Positions 42,197-49,445 of a stretch of DNA of 64,000 nucleotides are shown piece after piece. A model generated the notes under the pieces. It was not told where the DNA came from. It saw nothing but the letters and a program-made list of their open reading frames with translations, and did no database searches. Numbering within the stretch: position 1 is the first letter of the stretch; every line of letters begins with the position of its first letter. The position numbers and the translations under genes are program-made. This DNA comes from Janthinobacterium agaricidamnosum (GTDB lineage: Bacteria; Pseudomonadota; Gammaproteobacteria; Burkholderiales; Burkholderiaceae_D): contig NZ_CP033019.1 in NCBI RefSeq assembly GCF_003667705.1, positions 992,001 through 1,056,000 on the forward strand, in the 5' to 3' direction.

Positions 42197-43342
42197 TTAA
42201 AGACCGAACACAATTTCCGCTTTTGATCCGGCCGTCTGATCTGCATCCGGCATCCACCGTCCGTACACCCGCGCAATCATTGTCCAGTCCGCATGCCCCA
42301 TCTGCTTTGCAACCCACATAGGGTGCTCCCCTGCTGACAGCATCATGCTGGCGTAGGTGTGCCGCGTCTGATAAGGGTTGCGATACCGCACGCCAGCGTT
42401 TTGCAGAATGCCGGTCCATAGTGTCTTGCGGATCGGCTGGTCACCCTCCCAGCGCCGCTCCAGGCGTGGATTTTGAAAGACTTCCTCGCCCTTGGCCCAA
42501 GTGAAGGCCTTTTGTTCCTGCAACGCGTGCATGGCGCGTTCCAGCAGCTTGACTTCGCGGCGGCCGGCGTTCGTTTTCGTGCTTTCTGCCACTTTGGAAT
42601 GCTGGGTGAGGGCTCGCGTTACCATCACCACACCACGCACGAAGTCCACATCGGCCCAATCCAGGGCCACCAGTTCGGACGTGCGCAGGCCGGTCCAGAA
42701 GGCAAACTGCAACAGGTTACGTCCTTGGCCGGTTGCCTGAGCAAGAATCGCTGCCTGTTCCTCCTTCGTGAACGGGTCGATATCGTCCTTCGACTGCGGC
42801 CCCTCGACCTTGGAATAGCACCAGCGCGCCAGAGGGTTCACCTCGATCAACTCGTCCTCTATCGCGTCGTCCAGTGCCTTGCGCAGCACGCTCTGGATAT
42901 TGGCCATGGTCTTGTTGGTCGCGCTCATGGGCTCCAGCTTCGCCCGCACGTCCTTCTTGCGCAGCGCCGACAGCATGATGGTGCCGAACCAGGGGATCAG
43001 CTGGCCAACGACGATCTTGCGATAGCCGTTGTATGTGCTGGCCTTGAGGTGTTTTTTTTGCCTGTCGAGCCACTTATCCAGAAACGCCTCGATGGTCTGC
43101 ACGTCACCGACCTGGTCGGCAAACTTGGCGGCATTGGACGATTGCGGAAAGGTGGCCGTGTAGTCAAAGCTGTTGGTGGCAATCGCGTGCAGGATCGCCG
43201 CTCGATGGTTCTCTGCCCGTTTCAGGTTAGCGGAAGTGGGCTTGAGCGCGATCCTTTCCCGGCACCTGGTGCCGCGATACATGAAGGTGATTTCGATGCT
43301 GCTTTCCGATGCAGCTTTAACACCTCGCCCGTCTCTACCCAT
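42197..43342 (-). CDS. int: phage tyrosine integrase
   Basis: 381 aa with an N-terminal arm-binding domain of the DUF3596 kind (IEITFMYRGTRCRERIALKPT), a core-binding SAM-like domain (residues about 80-170) and a catalytic domain. The active set is Arg in WTGLRTSELVAL, His-x-x-Arg in QTRHTYASM, His in MGHADWTM and Tyr in RVYGRWM. Integrates and, with the excisionase, excises the prophage. Last gene of the early run; its start lies inside the excisionase gene. Confidence 0.92.
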   Translation of the reverse strand: MGRDGRGVKAASESSIEITFMYRGTRCRERIALKPTSANLKRAENHRAAILHAIATNSFDYTATFPQSSNAAKFADQVGDVQTIEAFLDKWLDRQKKHLKASTYNGYRKIVVGQLIPWFGTIMLSALRKKDVRAKLEPMSATNKTMANIQSVLRKALDDAIEDELIEVNPLARWCYSKVEGPQSKDDIDPFTKEEQAAILAQATGQGRNLLQFAFWTGLRTSELVALDWADVDFVRGVVMVTRALTQHSKVAESTKTNAGRREVKLLERAMHALQEQKAFTWAKGEEVFQNPRLERRWEGDQPIRKTLWTGILQNAGVRYRNPYQTRHTYASMMLSAGEHPMWVAKQMGHADWTMIARVYGRWMPDADQTAGSKAEIVFGL

Positions 43343-43500
43343 GATTCATACCCTTTCACGTCAATTAAAATTCGATTGTCTGGCGCTTTGATCCAGACGG
43401 CGTCCTTCGGCCAGATCCCGTCCCGGATCTTTGTTCTGATCGCGTCGGGCGTGTAACCCGACTCGGTGGAGAACTTCGGTATGGTCATGTAGCGAAGCAT
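43222..43500 (-). CDS. excisionase-like protein
   Basis: 92 aa. IPKFSTESGYTPDAIRTKIRDGIWP, then IKAPDNRILIDVKGYESWVE, is the small winged-helix pattern of phage excisionases found just before integrases. The tail is low-complexity and overlaps the integrase start by 121 bp. AGGA lies 7 nt before the ATG. Confidence 0.75.
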   Translation of the reverse strand: MLRYMTIPKFSTESGYTPDAIRTKIRDGIWPKDAVWIKAPDNRILIDVKGYESWVETGEVLKLHRKAASKSPSCIAAPGAGKGSRSSPLPLT

Positions 43501-43652
43501 TTCTTTTTCCTATTCTTGGAATCGGTTTGTACCGCCAAAGCAAACGCTTCAGCCTCCGTGTATTGCGGCACCTCAGCGCCTGGCTTGCGGTAATCTCGCA
43601 GTCGACAAAATTCCTTGTAATCCGCTTCCTCGGCCGGGGAGGGCGCTGTCAT
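43485..43652 (-). CDS. small phage early protein, 55 aa
   Basis: MTAPSPAEEADYKEFCRLRDYRK-type acidic helix, then a basic Lys-rich end (NRKKK). The start overlaps the previous gene's stop (ATGA) and the end overlaps the excisionase start. Function unknown; its position suggests a role in early regulation. Confidence 0.5.
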   Translation of the reverse strand: MTAPSPAEEADYKEFCRLRDYRKPGAEVPQYTEAEAFALAVQTDSKNRKKKCFAT

Positions 43653-43888
43653 GCTGGACACCCGATAGGCGCGGTTGCTTTCTTGACCGCCTCGATGGCG
43701 CCCAGCGGCACGGCCCGGAACATGCCCGGCCACTGGTGGTCCAACTCGACCCACGCATGCAGCTCGCCATTGCCCACGTCGCGGCGCAGGTCGTTGACGG
43801 TGCCGACCTGGTAGCCTTCATCGGTATCGAATGTCACGCTGTCGCCCAGGGCGATTTGCCGCGGCGAATCGGTCAGGGTGGTCAGCAT
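43649..43888 (-). CDS. small phage early protein, 79 aa
   Basis: Beta-rich: GDSVTFDTDEGYQVGTVNDLRRD then HAWVELDHQWPGMFRAVPLG reads like a small SH3-type barrel. Overlaps both neighbours by a few bases, so it belongs to the same translationally coupled run. Unknown role. Confidence 0.55.
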   Translation of the reverse strand: MLTTLTDSPRQIALGDSVTFDTDEGYQVGTVNDLRRDVGNGELHAWVELDHQWPGMFRAVPLGAIEAVKKATAPIGCPA

Positions 43889-44034
43889 TGCGGTGCTCCT
43901 TTCAGTTTGGCGGTAACGCCGCACACGCCGTAGCGGTCGATGGCGGCGTCGATCACGTCGCCGCTGGATGCGGCAATCTCAAAAAAATCAAAACGTTCGG
44001 TTTGCGTGCGAACGATCACGGCATAAGTGCTCAT
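43882..44034 (-). CDS. small phage early protein, 50 aa
   Basis: MSTYAVIVRTQTERFDFFEI, then AASSGDVIDAAIDRYG: a single alpha/beta hairpin protein. Start codon overlaps the gpA stop by 4 bp. Homologous small proteins follow gpA in related Burkholderia phages by position; the function is unknown. Confidence 0.55.
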   Translation of the reverse strand: MSTYAVIVRTQTERFDFFEIAASSGDVIDAAIDRYGVCGVTAKLKGAPQC

Positions 44035-45869
44035 GTGCCATTTCCTTCTTGTGGTGGGTTGTCGGGGACGATCAGCCGGGGCCACGGGCAGGCGTTGACG
44101 GCCGCCCAGGCGGCAATCAGGGCTGTTTTTGCCTCGTCGGGCAGGTCAGGTATGGGCGCCCCTGGCGGCGTGGCCGGGGCAGGGCGGTCGGGGTGCGTAC
44201 AGTTATTTACACGAGTCCGAGGAACGGCAACCCCAACAGCCACCCCGCGAGCGCCTGTGGCCTGTACGGGCGTCCACGTATGGCGCACGGACTTGAAGAC
44301 CACCCCGATCAGGTCGCTGCAGCGCACGCCGTAGGGCGTAGTGCGCAGCGTTTCGCCGTAGCGGCCGATGACGGTCTTTTCGTCCTTGGCCAGCGTGACG
44401 ACCAATTCCTTGCGCGGCACCAGGGCGCCGCCTTGGGCGCGCAGGTATTCGGCCCAGCAGGCGCGCTTTTCGCCGTCGATCTTTTGTACGGCGTCCCAGG
44501 CGCGGCGCATGGCGGCCGGCGCTTCGTTGAGCATGCTCTCCTCGATGCGGCGCAGTTCGCGCCATACGGTCACGGGCGCGCCGCCCCATTGCTGGAATTG
44601 ACGGATGCCCCAGCACGCGGCCCAGGACTCGACGCGCGCCGATGGCGTCAGCTCGACATCGCCTTCGGTATCGGCCGTGACGACGTAGCCTTCTTTCGTC
44701 TTGTGCTCGGCCACGCCATCGATGTTCTTGGCCACGTACTTGGCGATGTAGCCGGCGGCGCTGCCCTTGGCCCAGTCGATGCGCTTCACGTCCAGGCGGC
44801 GCGCGAAGGCACCCGGTTCGCCACGGTCCACGCGCCAGGCGTAGCGCCTCATGATGCGGATGGCGCGGCCGGCCACGTCCTGCAGGTGGGTCGTCTTGTA
44901 TTTCGCGGTCGGGCGCACGAACAGCAGCAGATGCCAATGTGGACAGCCATCGTGGTGCGGCTCGGCGATGCGAAAGCCGTACAGGCCGATGCCCCGGCGC
45001 GCCAGCGCGGAGCGGCACAGCGACGTCATCTTGCCCAGGTAGGCATTCGCCTCGCGCGGCGTGGAGCCGTCGAACTTGTCGTTCGGCTTGCCGCTGTGCT
45101 GCATGGCGTGGAAGCGCGATGGACACGTCCAGGTGATGAATATGCCCTGGTCGCCGCATTCGCGGGCGATCTGCTCAAAGCCGTTGATGCGCAGCATCAG
45201 CTCGCCGCGCCGTATGGCCTTGTTGGCCGTGGTTTTCTCGGCCAGCTCGGCGATGCTAAATTGCTGGCCGTGCTCGTTCTGCACCAGCGTGGCGGCCAGC
45301 GCTGCCGCGTTACGGCGGTTTTGCGCCAGGCGCGACAGCACGGCGTCGTTGCTGGCGTAGGGTTCGCCGCTGTACTTCACATAGCCCAGGCGGATATTGC
45401 CCGCTTCAAAGGCGCGCTTAACGCGCTTGCGCAGTTGGCGGCGCCACCAGCGGGCGTCCACCAGTCGGGCGATGGTGTCGGTCATCGTGTCGAACTCGGG
45501 CAGCTCGATGCCATACGAGGCACATTCGTCTTCCATGATCTGCAGGGCGTGCGTGTCGGACACGGCCATCCACAGCATTTTGGTCACGCCGGCCGCCGCG
45601 CGTTCGGCGGTGGCCACGATGTCCGCATCGCTTTGCGACAGGTCGACGCCGGCCGGCACGTACTGCTCGGCGAATTCGCGCACAAAGCTGGTGGCGATGG
45701 ACTCATAAATTTTGTACCAGGACGACCAAGCCATTTTGGCCATGGCTGCGTTGATGACGCGGTTGCGCCACTTGAACGGGATGCGGGCCAGCTCGGGCGC
45801 GAACTGGGTGGAGCGCAAAAAGGCTTCGTGACGCTGCGGGGTAGGTAGCAGGATTTGTTTAGATTGCAT
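44031..45869 (-). CDS. A: replication initiation endonuclease, P2 gpA family
   Basis: 612 aa. The HUH metal motif is in CPHWHLLLFV and the nicking tyrosines in GYIAKYVAKNIDG, four residues apart as in P2 gpA. These enzymes nick the phage origin and start rolling-circle replication. The N-terminal 200 residues are helical and the C-terminal 100 are Pro/Ala-rich. It overlaps the next downstream gene by 4 bp. In P2 the origin lies inside A; no origin sequence was recognised here. Confidence 0.9.
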   Translation of the reverse strand: MQSKQILLPTPQRHEAFLRSTQFAPELARIPFKWRNRVINAAMAKMAWSSWYKIYESIATSFVREFAEQYVPAGVDLSQSDADIVATAERAAAGVTKMLWMAVSDTHALQIMEDECASYGIELPEFDTMTDTIARLVDARWWRRQLRKRVKRAFEAGNIRLGYVKYSGEPYASNDAVLSRLAQNRRNAAALAATLVQNEHGQQFSIAELAEKTTANKAIRRGELMLRINGFEQIARECGDQGIFITWTCPSRFHAMQHSGKPNDKFDGSTPREANAYLGKMTSLCRSALARRGIGLYGFRIAEPHHDGCPHWHLLLFVRPTAKYKTTHLQDVAGRAIRIMRRYAWRVDRGEPGAFARRLDVKRIDWAKGSAAGYIAKYVAKNIDGVAEHKTKEGYVVTADTEGDVELTPSARVESWAACWGIRQFQQWGGAPVTVWRELRRIEESMLNEAPAAMRRAWDAVQKIDGEKRACWAEYLRAQGGALVPRKELVVTLAKDEKTVIGRYGETLRTTPYGVRCSDLIGVVFKSVRHTWTPVQATGARGVAVGVAVPRTRVNNCTHPDRPAPATPPGAPIPDLPDEAKTALIAAWAAVNACPWPRLIVPDNPPQEGNGT

Positions 45870-46212
45870 TTAACAGTCTTTCGTACACACGGATAGCGGC
45901 CGAGGTGGCGGCGCGCAGCTCGATGCGCTCTTCCTCGGTAAATGAGTGGATGGGCGATTCCCAGCGGTCGGCGTCCAGCCCGGCGGCAATCAACACGGAA
46001 CGGCGCGCGCCACGTGGCGACAATCCCCAGGCCTGGGCGATGAAGGGCGCCAGGTTGCGCGGCTTGATGCTGCGCAGTTGGGCCTTGGCTTCGGCGATGG
46101 CGGCCAGCGCATGCCCGGCGCCCGGTGGCGTCGGCATGTCCTTGTCGCGCGCGGCCAGAATCTCGGCGACAGGCTGGAAGGACAGGTGATTGTCGATAAG
46201 GGACGCCGGCAT
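45859..46212 (-). CDS. phage hypothetical protein upstream of gpA
   Basis: 117 aa, helical. ALAAIAEAKAQLRSIKPRNLAPFIAQAWGLSPRGARRSVLIAAG contains a plausible helix-turn-helix (WGLSPRGARRSVL). AAGGA lies 6 nt before the ATG. It overlaps the gpA start by 11 bp. A DNA-binding or P2 gpB-like helper role in replication is possible. Confidence 0.55.
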   Translation of the reverse strand: MPASLIDNHLSFQPVAEILAARDKDMPTPPGAGHALAAIAEAKAQLRSIKPRNLAPFIAQAWGLSPRGARRSVLIAAGLDADRWESPIHSFTEEERIELRAATSAAIRVYERLLNAI

Positions 46213-46215
46213 GGT

Positions 46216-46314
46216 TCAGTCCTTGATGAAGCCAATGGCCCGCAGCACGCCGGGGGCAATGACGATCAGGAGTGACAGCAACCAGATTCCGCAGGTTTTG
46301 GCCAAGCGCAGCAT
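46216..46314 (-). CDS. 32-aa single-span membrane peptide
   Basis: Reads MLRLAKTCGIWLL, then SLLIVIAPGVLRAIGFIKD: one hydrophobic helix with basic ends. The ATG shares a base with the preceding stop (TGATG), and the next gene follows at once, so it is embedded in a coupled operon. Too short for routine gene calling. Holin-like, antiholin or superinfection roles are possible; unproven. Confidence 0.5.
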   Translation of the reverse strand: MLRLAKTCGIWLLSLLIVIAPGVLRAIGFIKD

Positions 46315-46715
46315 CAGCGTGCCCCTGCCTTGAGAAAATGTTCTGCCCAGTACGGGAGCGTGTGCGATGCGCCGCAGCAGTGGCGGGAACCCGCTTCAGT
46401 GGCAAAAATGTAGTTCACCTCGATGGGCAGCTTGCCGACCAGGGCGCGTTGCTTGGCTGGCGCGAAAAAGCCGTCACGCTCCAGTGCCTGCCCATCGCTG
46501 ACGATGAAGGTCAAATTGGCAGCGCCGTAGGCGTGATAGGTCTTGGCGATCTCATGGATGTGGGCGGTCAGCGCCGCGATGCCGATGCCCGCGCTGGCTT
46601 GCAGCAGAAAACACGTTGGCGCCACGGGGACAATGCAATTTTGCAAGGCGGGGCGGATCGTGCTTGGTGCCATGGATTGGTCGGCATGACGGGTGGCGTG
46701 CAGCGTGTTTTCCAT
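46314..46715 (-). CDS. phage hypothetical protein, 133 aa
   Basis: CFLLQASAGIGIAALTAHIHEIAKTYHAYG and NLTFIVSDGQALERDGFFAP suggest an alpha/beta fold; a late CCG pair could bind metal. No family recognised. Its stop overlaps the start of the 32-aa membrane peptide. Confidence 0.5.
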   Translation of the reverse strand: MENTLHATRHADQSMAPSTIRPALQNCIVPVAPTCFLLQASAGIGIAALTAHIHEIAKTYHAYGAANLTFIVSDGQALERDGFFAPAKQRALVGKLPIEVNYIFATEAGSRHCCGASHTLPYWAEHFLKAGAR

Positions 46716-46837
46716 CGGTTTTCCTTATTTCAGGTTGAACGAATCCCGCACGCTCAAAACGGAGCGCTGCAGGGCACAGCAAAAGAGGGGGAAGTTACGG
46801 CGGCCGGGCTACGGCGGCGCGAGGATCGGGATAGTCA

Positions 46838-47101
46838 TCAGCAGCCCGCAGTCAGGTCGAGGGCCAGCTGGCTGGTGGCTGCCGCGCGCGCATGCTGGGA
46901 CATCGGGATGCGGATATCCGGCTTGGGCATGGCGGACAGCGAGAGGGTGCGCAGCACTTCCAGGCCTGCCACGAAAGAGTGCCCGCAGTCGGGGTTCTGG
47001 CACATGTAGGTGATTTCCTTGAACATGACGGACATCGTGCGGCTTTTGACGGCGCGGACGGTGTATTCGCAATGCGGGCAGGGCAGGCCGATGACTCTCA
47101 T
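46838..47101 (-). CDS. ogr: Ogr/Delta-family late-gene activator
   Basis: 87 aa. The zinc-binding set is CPHC near residue 8 and CQNPDCGHSF near 35, with the intervening SRTMSVMFKEITYMC block, as in P2 Ogr and P4 Delta. It binds upstream of late promoters and RNA polymerase alpha to turn on tail, capsid and lysis genes. In P2 ogr lies next to D; here it is on the far side of the lysogeny operon. ATGA-overlaps the upstream gene. Confidence 0.9.
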   Translation of the reverse strand: MRVIGLPCPHCEYTVRAVKSRTMSVMFKEITYMCQNPDCGHSFVAGLEVLRTLSLSAMPKPDIRIPMSQHARAAATSQLALDLTAGC

Positions 47102-47286
47102 TTCAGCTTTCTTTCCACTTGATACAGGGCGCGACCGCGACCTGTCATGTTTTTCAACTGCTTGCGCAAGCGCGACTTGATGAGCCATTCCGCAGCCTGT
47201 TCGATATCGGCCAGTCCTTGGCGCTGGCGCACGATCTCCAGCAGCGCGCGCTCGTCGTCATTGAGATTAATTTGGTGATCTGGCAT
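47098..47286 (-). CDS. small phage protein, 62 aa
   Basis: Helical: INLNDDERALLEIVRQRQGL and IEQAAEWLIKSRLRKQLKNM. The pattern resembles an arc/ribbon-helix-helix relative. Overlaps ogr by 4 bp. Unknown role. Confidence 0.55.
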   Translation of the reverse strand: MPDHQINLNDDERALLEIVRQRQGLADIEQAAEWLIKSRLRKQLKNMTGRGRALYQVERKLK

Positions 47287-47333
47287 GTGGGTAGCTTTGC
47301 AGTTGCTTAAAAGTTACTATTCAGCGTCTCGGA

Positions 47334-47537
47334 TTAAGCATTGCGAAGCTGTACGCTATCGATGTTGGCGTCATCTGCGGCAACAACGGCCAAGGCTTCA
47401 CGCATGACAATCTGGCGCACCAGCACCGCAAGAGCTTCGCCTTGGTAATCGGCGAGCGAGGAAACAAGCTGGTGTTCGTAATCGTCCAGGCGCAACATGA
47501 CGCGGTGGTTGCGGATACGTTTTGCATCGGGGTACAT
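47334..47537 (-). CDS. small phage ribbon-helix-helix-like protein
   Basis: 67 aa. RNHRVMLRLDDYEHQLVSSLADYQGEALAVLVRQIVMREAL fits a ribbon-helix-helix DNA binder: one strand then two helices. Second of two such small proteins next to the divergent promoter region, so an early repressor (Cro or Apl-like) role is possible. Confidence 0.55.
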   Translation of the reverse strand: MYPDAKRIRNHRVMLRLDDYEHQLVSSLADYQGEALAVLVRQIVMREALAVVAADDANIDSVQLRNA

Positions 47538-47547
47538 GGCGTCGTCC

Positions 47548-47751
47548 TTAGTGGGTGATTTGGGAAGCGATTTCGCGCTTGTAATCGGCGAGGCCGCGCA
47601 AGATCAGGAAGCGCAAAAACCAAGCGCGGGATCGTTCTTGCTGCGCGGCAAAGTCTTCGACCTCCAGCACTTCATCAGGCGCCAAGCGGACACCTAAAGG
47701 CTGAGAAGTGACGCCCTTGGTAGTGCGCCCTATTTTGGATACGTTTTTCAT
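47548..47751 (-). CDS. small phage DNA-binding-like protein, first early gene
   Basis: 67 aa, basic. KGVTSQPLGVRLAPDEVLEVEDFAAQQERSRAWFLRFLILRGL is a good ribbon-helix-helix candidate. It is the first gene leftward from the lysogeny switch region and divergent from the Xre repressor, the usual place for a Cro-like antagonist. Function inferred. Confidence 0.6.
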   Translation of the reverse strand: MKNVSKIGRTTKGVTSQPLGVRLAPDEVLEVEDFAAQQERSRAWFLRFLILRGLADYKREIASQITH

Positions 47752-47792
47752 AATGTTATGATGTGTAATCGCTACAGGATGGCGTAACTATA

Positions 47793-47808
47793 GTGTACGA
47801 ATGTACAC
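47793..47808. promoter_or_regulatory. palindromic operator before the phage repressor gene
   Basis: GTGTACGAATGTACAC: 6-bp perfect arms around GAAT. It lies 7 bp before the first repressor ATG and right after a TATAGT -10-like box, in the divergent region where repressor and early promoters meet. Likely binding site for the Xre protein or the small divergent regulators. Confidence 0.55.
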
Positions 47809-47814
47809 CTGTCA

Positions 47815-48276
47815 ATGAGATTTAGTGAAAATATGAGCACCATCGGCGAAGCATTGAAGGCGGAGCGCCTCCGCTTGGGCATGAATCAAGAAGATTTTGG
47901 CGCTGCAGGTGGCGTGAAAAAACGTACTCAAATATCGTACGAACAGGATGAGCGGTCTCCAGACGCCGTTTATCTACGGGCTATTTCCGCTATTGGTGTT
48001 GATGTCCAATTCATCCTTACTGGCGATCAGGCAGCGGCCTCGTTGACAGACGACGAAAAGGAATTGCTGTCGGGTTATCGTGGTTTAGATATTCGCGGCA
48101 AGGCGGGTGTATTAGGGATGATAGACGGTATGACCGCAGCTCCTGCGACCAAGCCGGCGCAGCAAAAGGCGGATACAGCCACCCCCACTGTAATTTTCCA
48201 CGGCAAAGTCGGCCAGCAAGTAACTGGTGATGTGACGGGGAAGCAGACATTCAACGTGGGCACAAAGAGAAAATGA
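47815..48276 (+). CDS. Xre-family phage repressor
   Basis: 153 aa. The N-terminal helix-turn-helix runs from IGEALKAERLRLGMNQEDFG through TQISYEQDERSPDAVYLRAI; GVDVQFILTG closes the domain. The C-terminal part lacks a self-cleaving peptidase and ends in VGQQVTGDVTGKQTFNVG, a motif also in the third gene of this operon. An internal Met (MSTIGEA) is an alternative start. Likely keeps the lytic genes off. ATGA overlap with the next gene. Confidence 0.85.
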   Translation: MRFSENMSTIGEALKAERLRLGMNQEDFGAAGGVKKRTQISYEQDERSPDAVYLRAISAIGVDVQFILTGDQAAASLTDDEKELLSGYRGLDIRGKAGVLGMIDGMTAAPATKPAQQKADTATPTVIFHGKVGQQVTGDVTGKQTFNVGTKRK

Positions 48277-48680
48277 AGGCCATTTTAATATCGTTGCTCT
48301 TGGCCGCATTGCCAATTTCATCTGCTTACGCAAACGAGTCCACCTCCGATGCAAAAAAAATCAAATTGGCCTTAGTCCGCATTCCGGTGACGGATAAAGA
48401 CCTCGGCTATAAAGACCTTAGTGTGCGTCTCCCGAAAGTTGGCATGGCCGTGGAGTTCGTGAAGATAACGAAGGTCGCTAAAGGCGAGGACGAACCGCCG
48501 CACATCCTTGCCGGGGATGAAATTATAGACATTTTCCTAAGTGAGCCGAATCAGATTGTGAAAGCCATTTGCCCAATCAGCGGCGGCCAGGCTTCGTATG
48601 TCATACGTGGCAAGAAAATCATTCCGCAGACGCGCACGGCTTACTGGCTGATGACCAACAAATGCGATTACAAAGGCTAG
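48273..48680 (+). CDS. exported protein of the lysogeny operon
   Basis: 135 aa with signal peptide (MKAILISLLLAALPISSAYA-N). The mature part is small and beta-rich with a Cys pair (AICPISGGQ, TNKCDYKG). It is co-translated with the repressor, so it is made in lysogens. Periplasmic lysogenic-conversion or superinfection-exclusion role is likely; family not recognised. Confidence 0.65.
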   Translation: MKAILISLLLAALPISSAYANESTSDAKKIKLALVRIPVTDKDLGYKDLSVRLPKVGMAVEFVKITKVAKGEDEPPHILAGDEIIDIFLSEPNQIVKAICPISGGQASYVIRGKKIIPQTRTAYWLMTNKCDYKG

Positions 48681-48745
48681 ACCGACTGAGCATCCTTAGT
48701 CGATGAACGTAGATTAGTTTTGGTTGTGGAAAGTAAAGTTAGCAG

Positions 48746-49426
48746 ATGTCTGAAAAATTTGAATTCAAGCGCGAAGTAGGGCAAGCGGTTATTGGAAACG
48801 TGAATGAGGCGCCGCGCTTGAGCAACGTAGTCACGCTACATGTCGGCGACAAGGAAAAAGAAGTTGAGCTGATTACCTCCTATCAGCGTTCAAACATCAA
48901 ATTGCTGGTGGACAGGCTTGCCAGCCTAATTGGCGTTGAGGATGTAAAGATATATCGAGGACTGATTACCGATTACGGCCTCCAAAGATTTAAAGAATTG
49001 CCTAGGAATAAGTATCAAGAAGTGAAAACTACTCTAGAGCAAAGAATTGAAGAGGCCGGAAAGCCCCTTGTTGATGCTCCGACCTCTACCGTCAAATCCC
49101 CCCAAGCTATAGCTCACCATGCGCACACTGCGCTCCCCTGCATCGCATGTGCTGAAAAAACGATGAGCTTTATACGCCTGCAACGCACCGCTCGCTTGCA
49201 ACTTGCGGCCCTGATTGCATGCCTGATTGCTTGTGGCTGGCTACTTTACAAAGTTCAAGCACCTGTAGGTCATGATGTTAATCAGGCAAAAGACGGGAAA
49301 TGCTACATTGCCGGAAAGGCTTACACCGCCGGGCATATTGAGCGATCACGCGGCAAAGCGATGGAATGTGTCGGTGCTGTAGGTGATATGCCAGCAATGT
49401 GGCTGGACGCAAATCGAGGACAATAA
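48746..49426 (+). CDS. membrane protein of the lysogeny operon with VGQ motif
   Basis: 226 aa. N-terminal FKREVGQAVIGNVNEAPRLSNVVTLHVG, then an ORF6C-like helical region (LVDRLASLIGVEDVKIYRGLITDYGLQRF), a CIACAEKT Cys pair, one membrane helix (LAALIACLIACGWLLYKV) and a short domain with Cys (GKCYIAGKAYTAG) that would face the periplasm. It follows repressor and exported protein. A role in exclusion of other phages is plausible, not shown. Confidence 0.6.
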   Translation: MSEKFEFKREVGQAVIGNVNEAPRLSNVVTLHVGDKEKEVELITSYQRSNIKLLVDRLASLIGVEDVKIYRGLITDYGLQRFKELPRNKYQEVKTTLEQRIEEAGKPLVDAPTSTVKSPQAIAHHAHTALPCIACAEKTMSFIRLQRTARLQLAALIACLIACGWLLYKVQAPVGHDVNQAKDGKCYIAGKAYTAGHIERSRGKAMECVGAVGDMPAMWLDANRGQ

Positions 49427-49445
49427 GCCAGCGCGGAACCAGCTC

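Noticed and set aside
43968..45848. 626-residue plus-strand reading frame opposite gpA
   Set aside because: Composition is that of an antisense frame; gpA on the minus strand has HUH and Tyr motifs and coupled neighbours.
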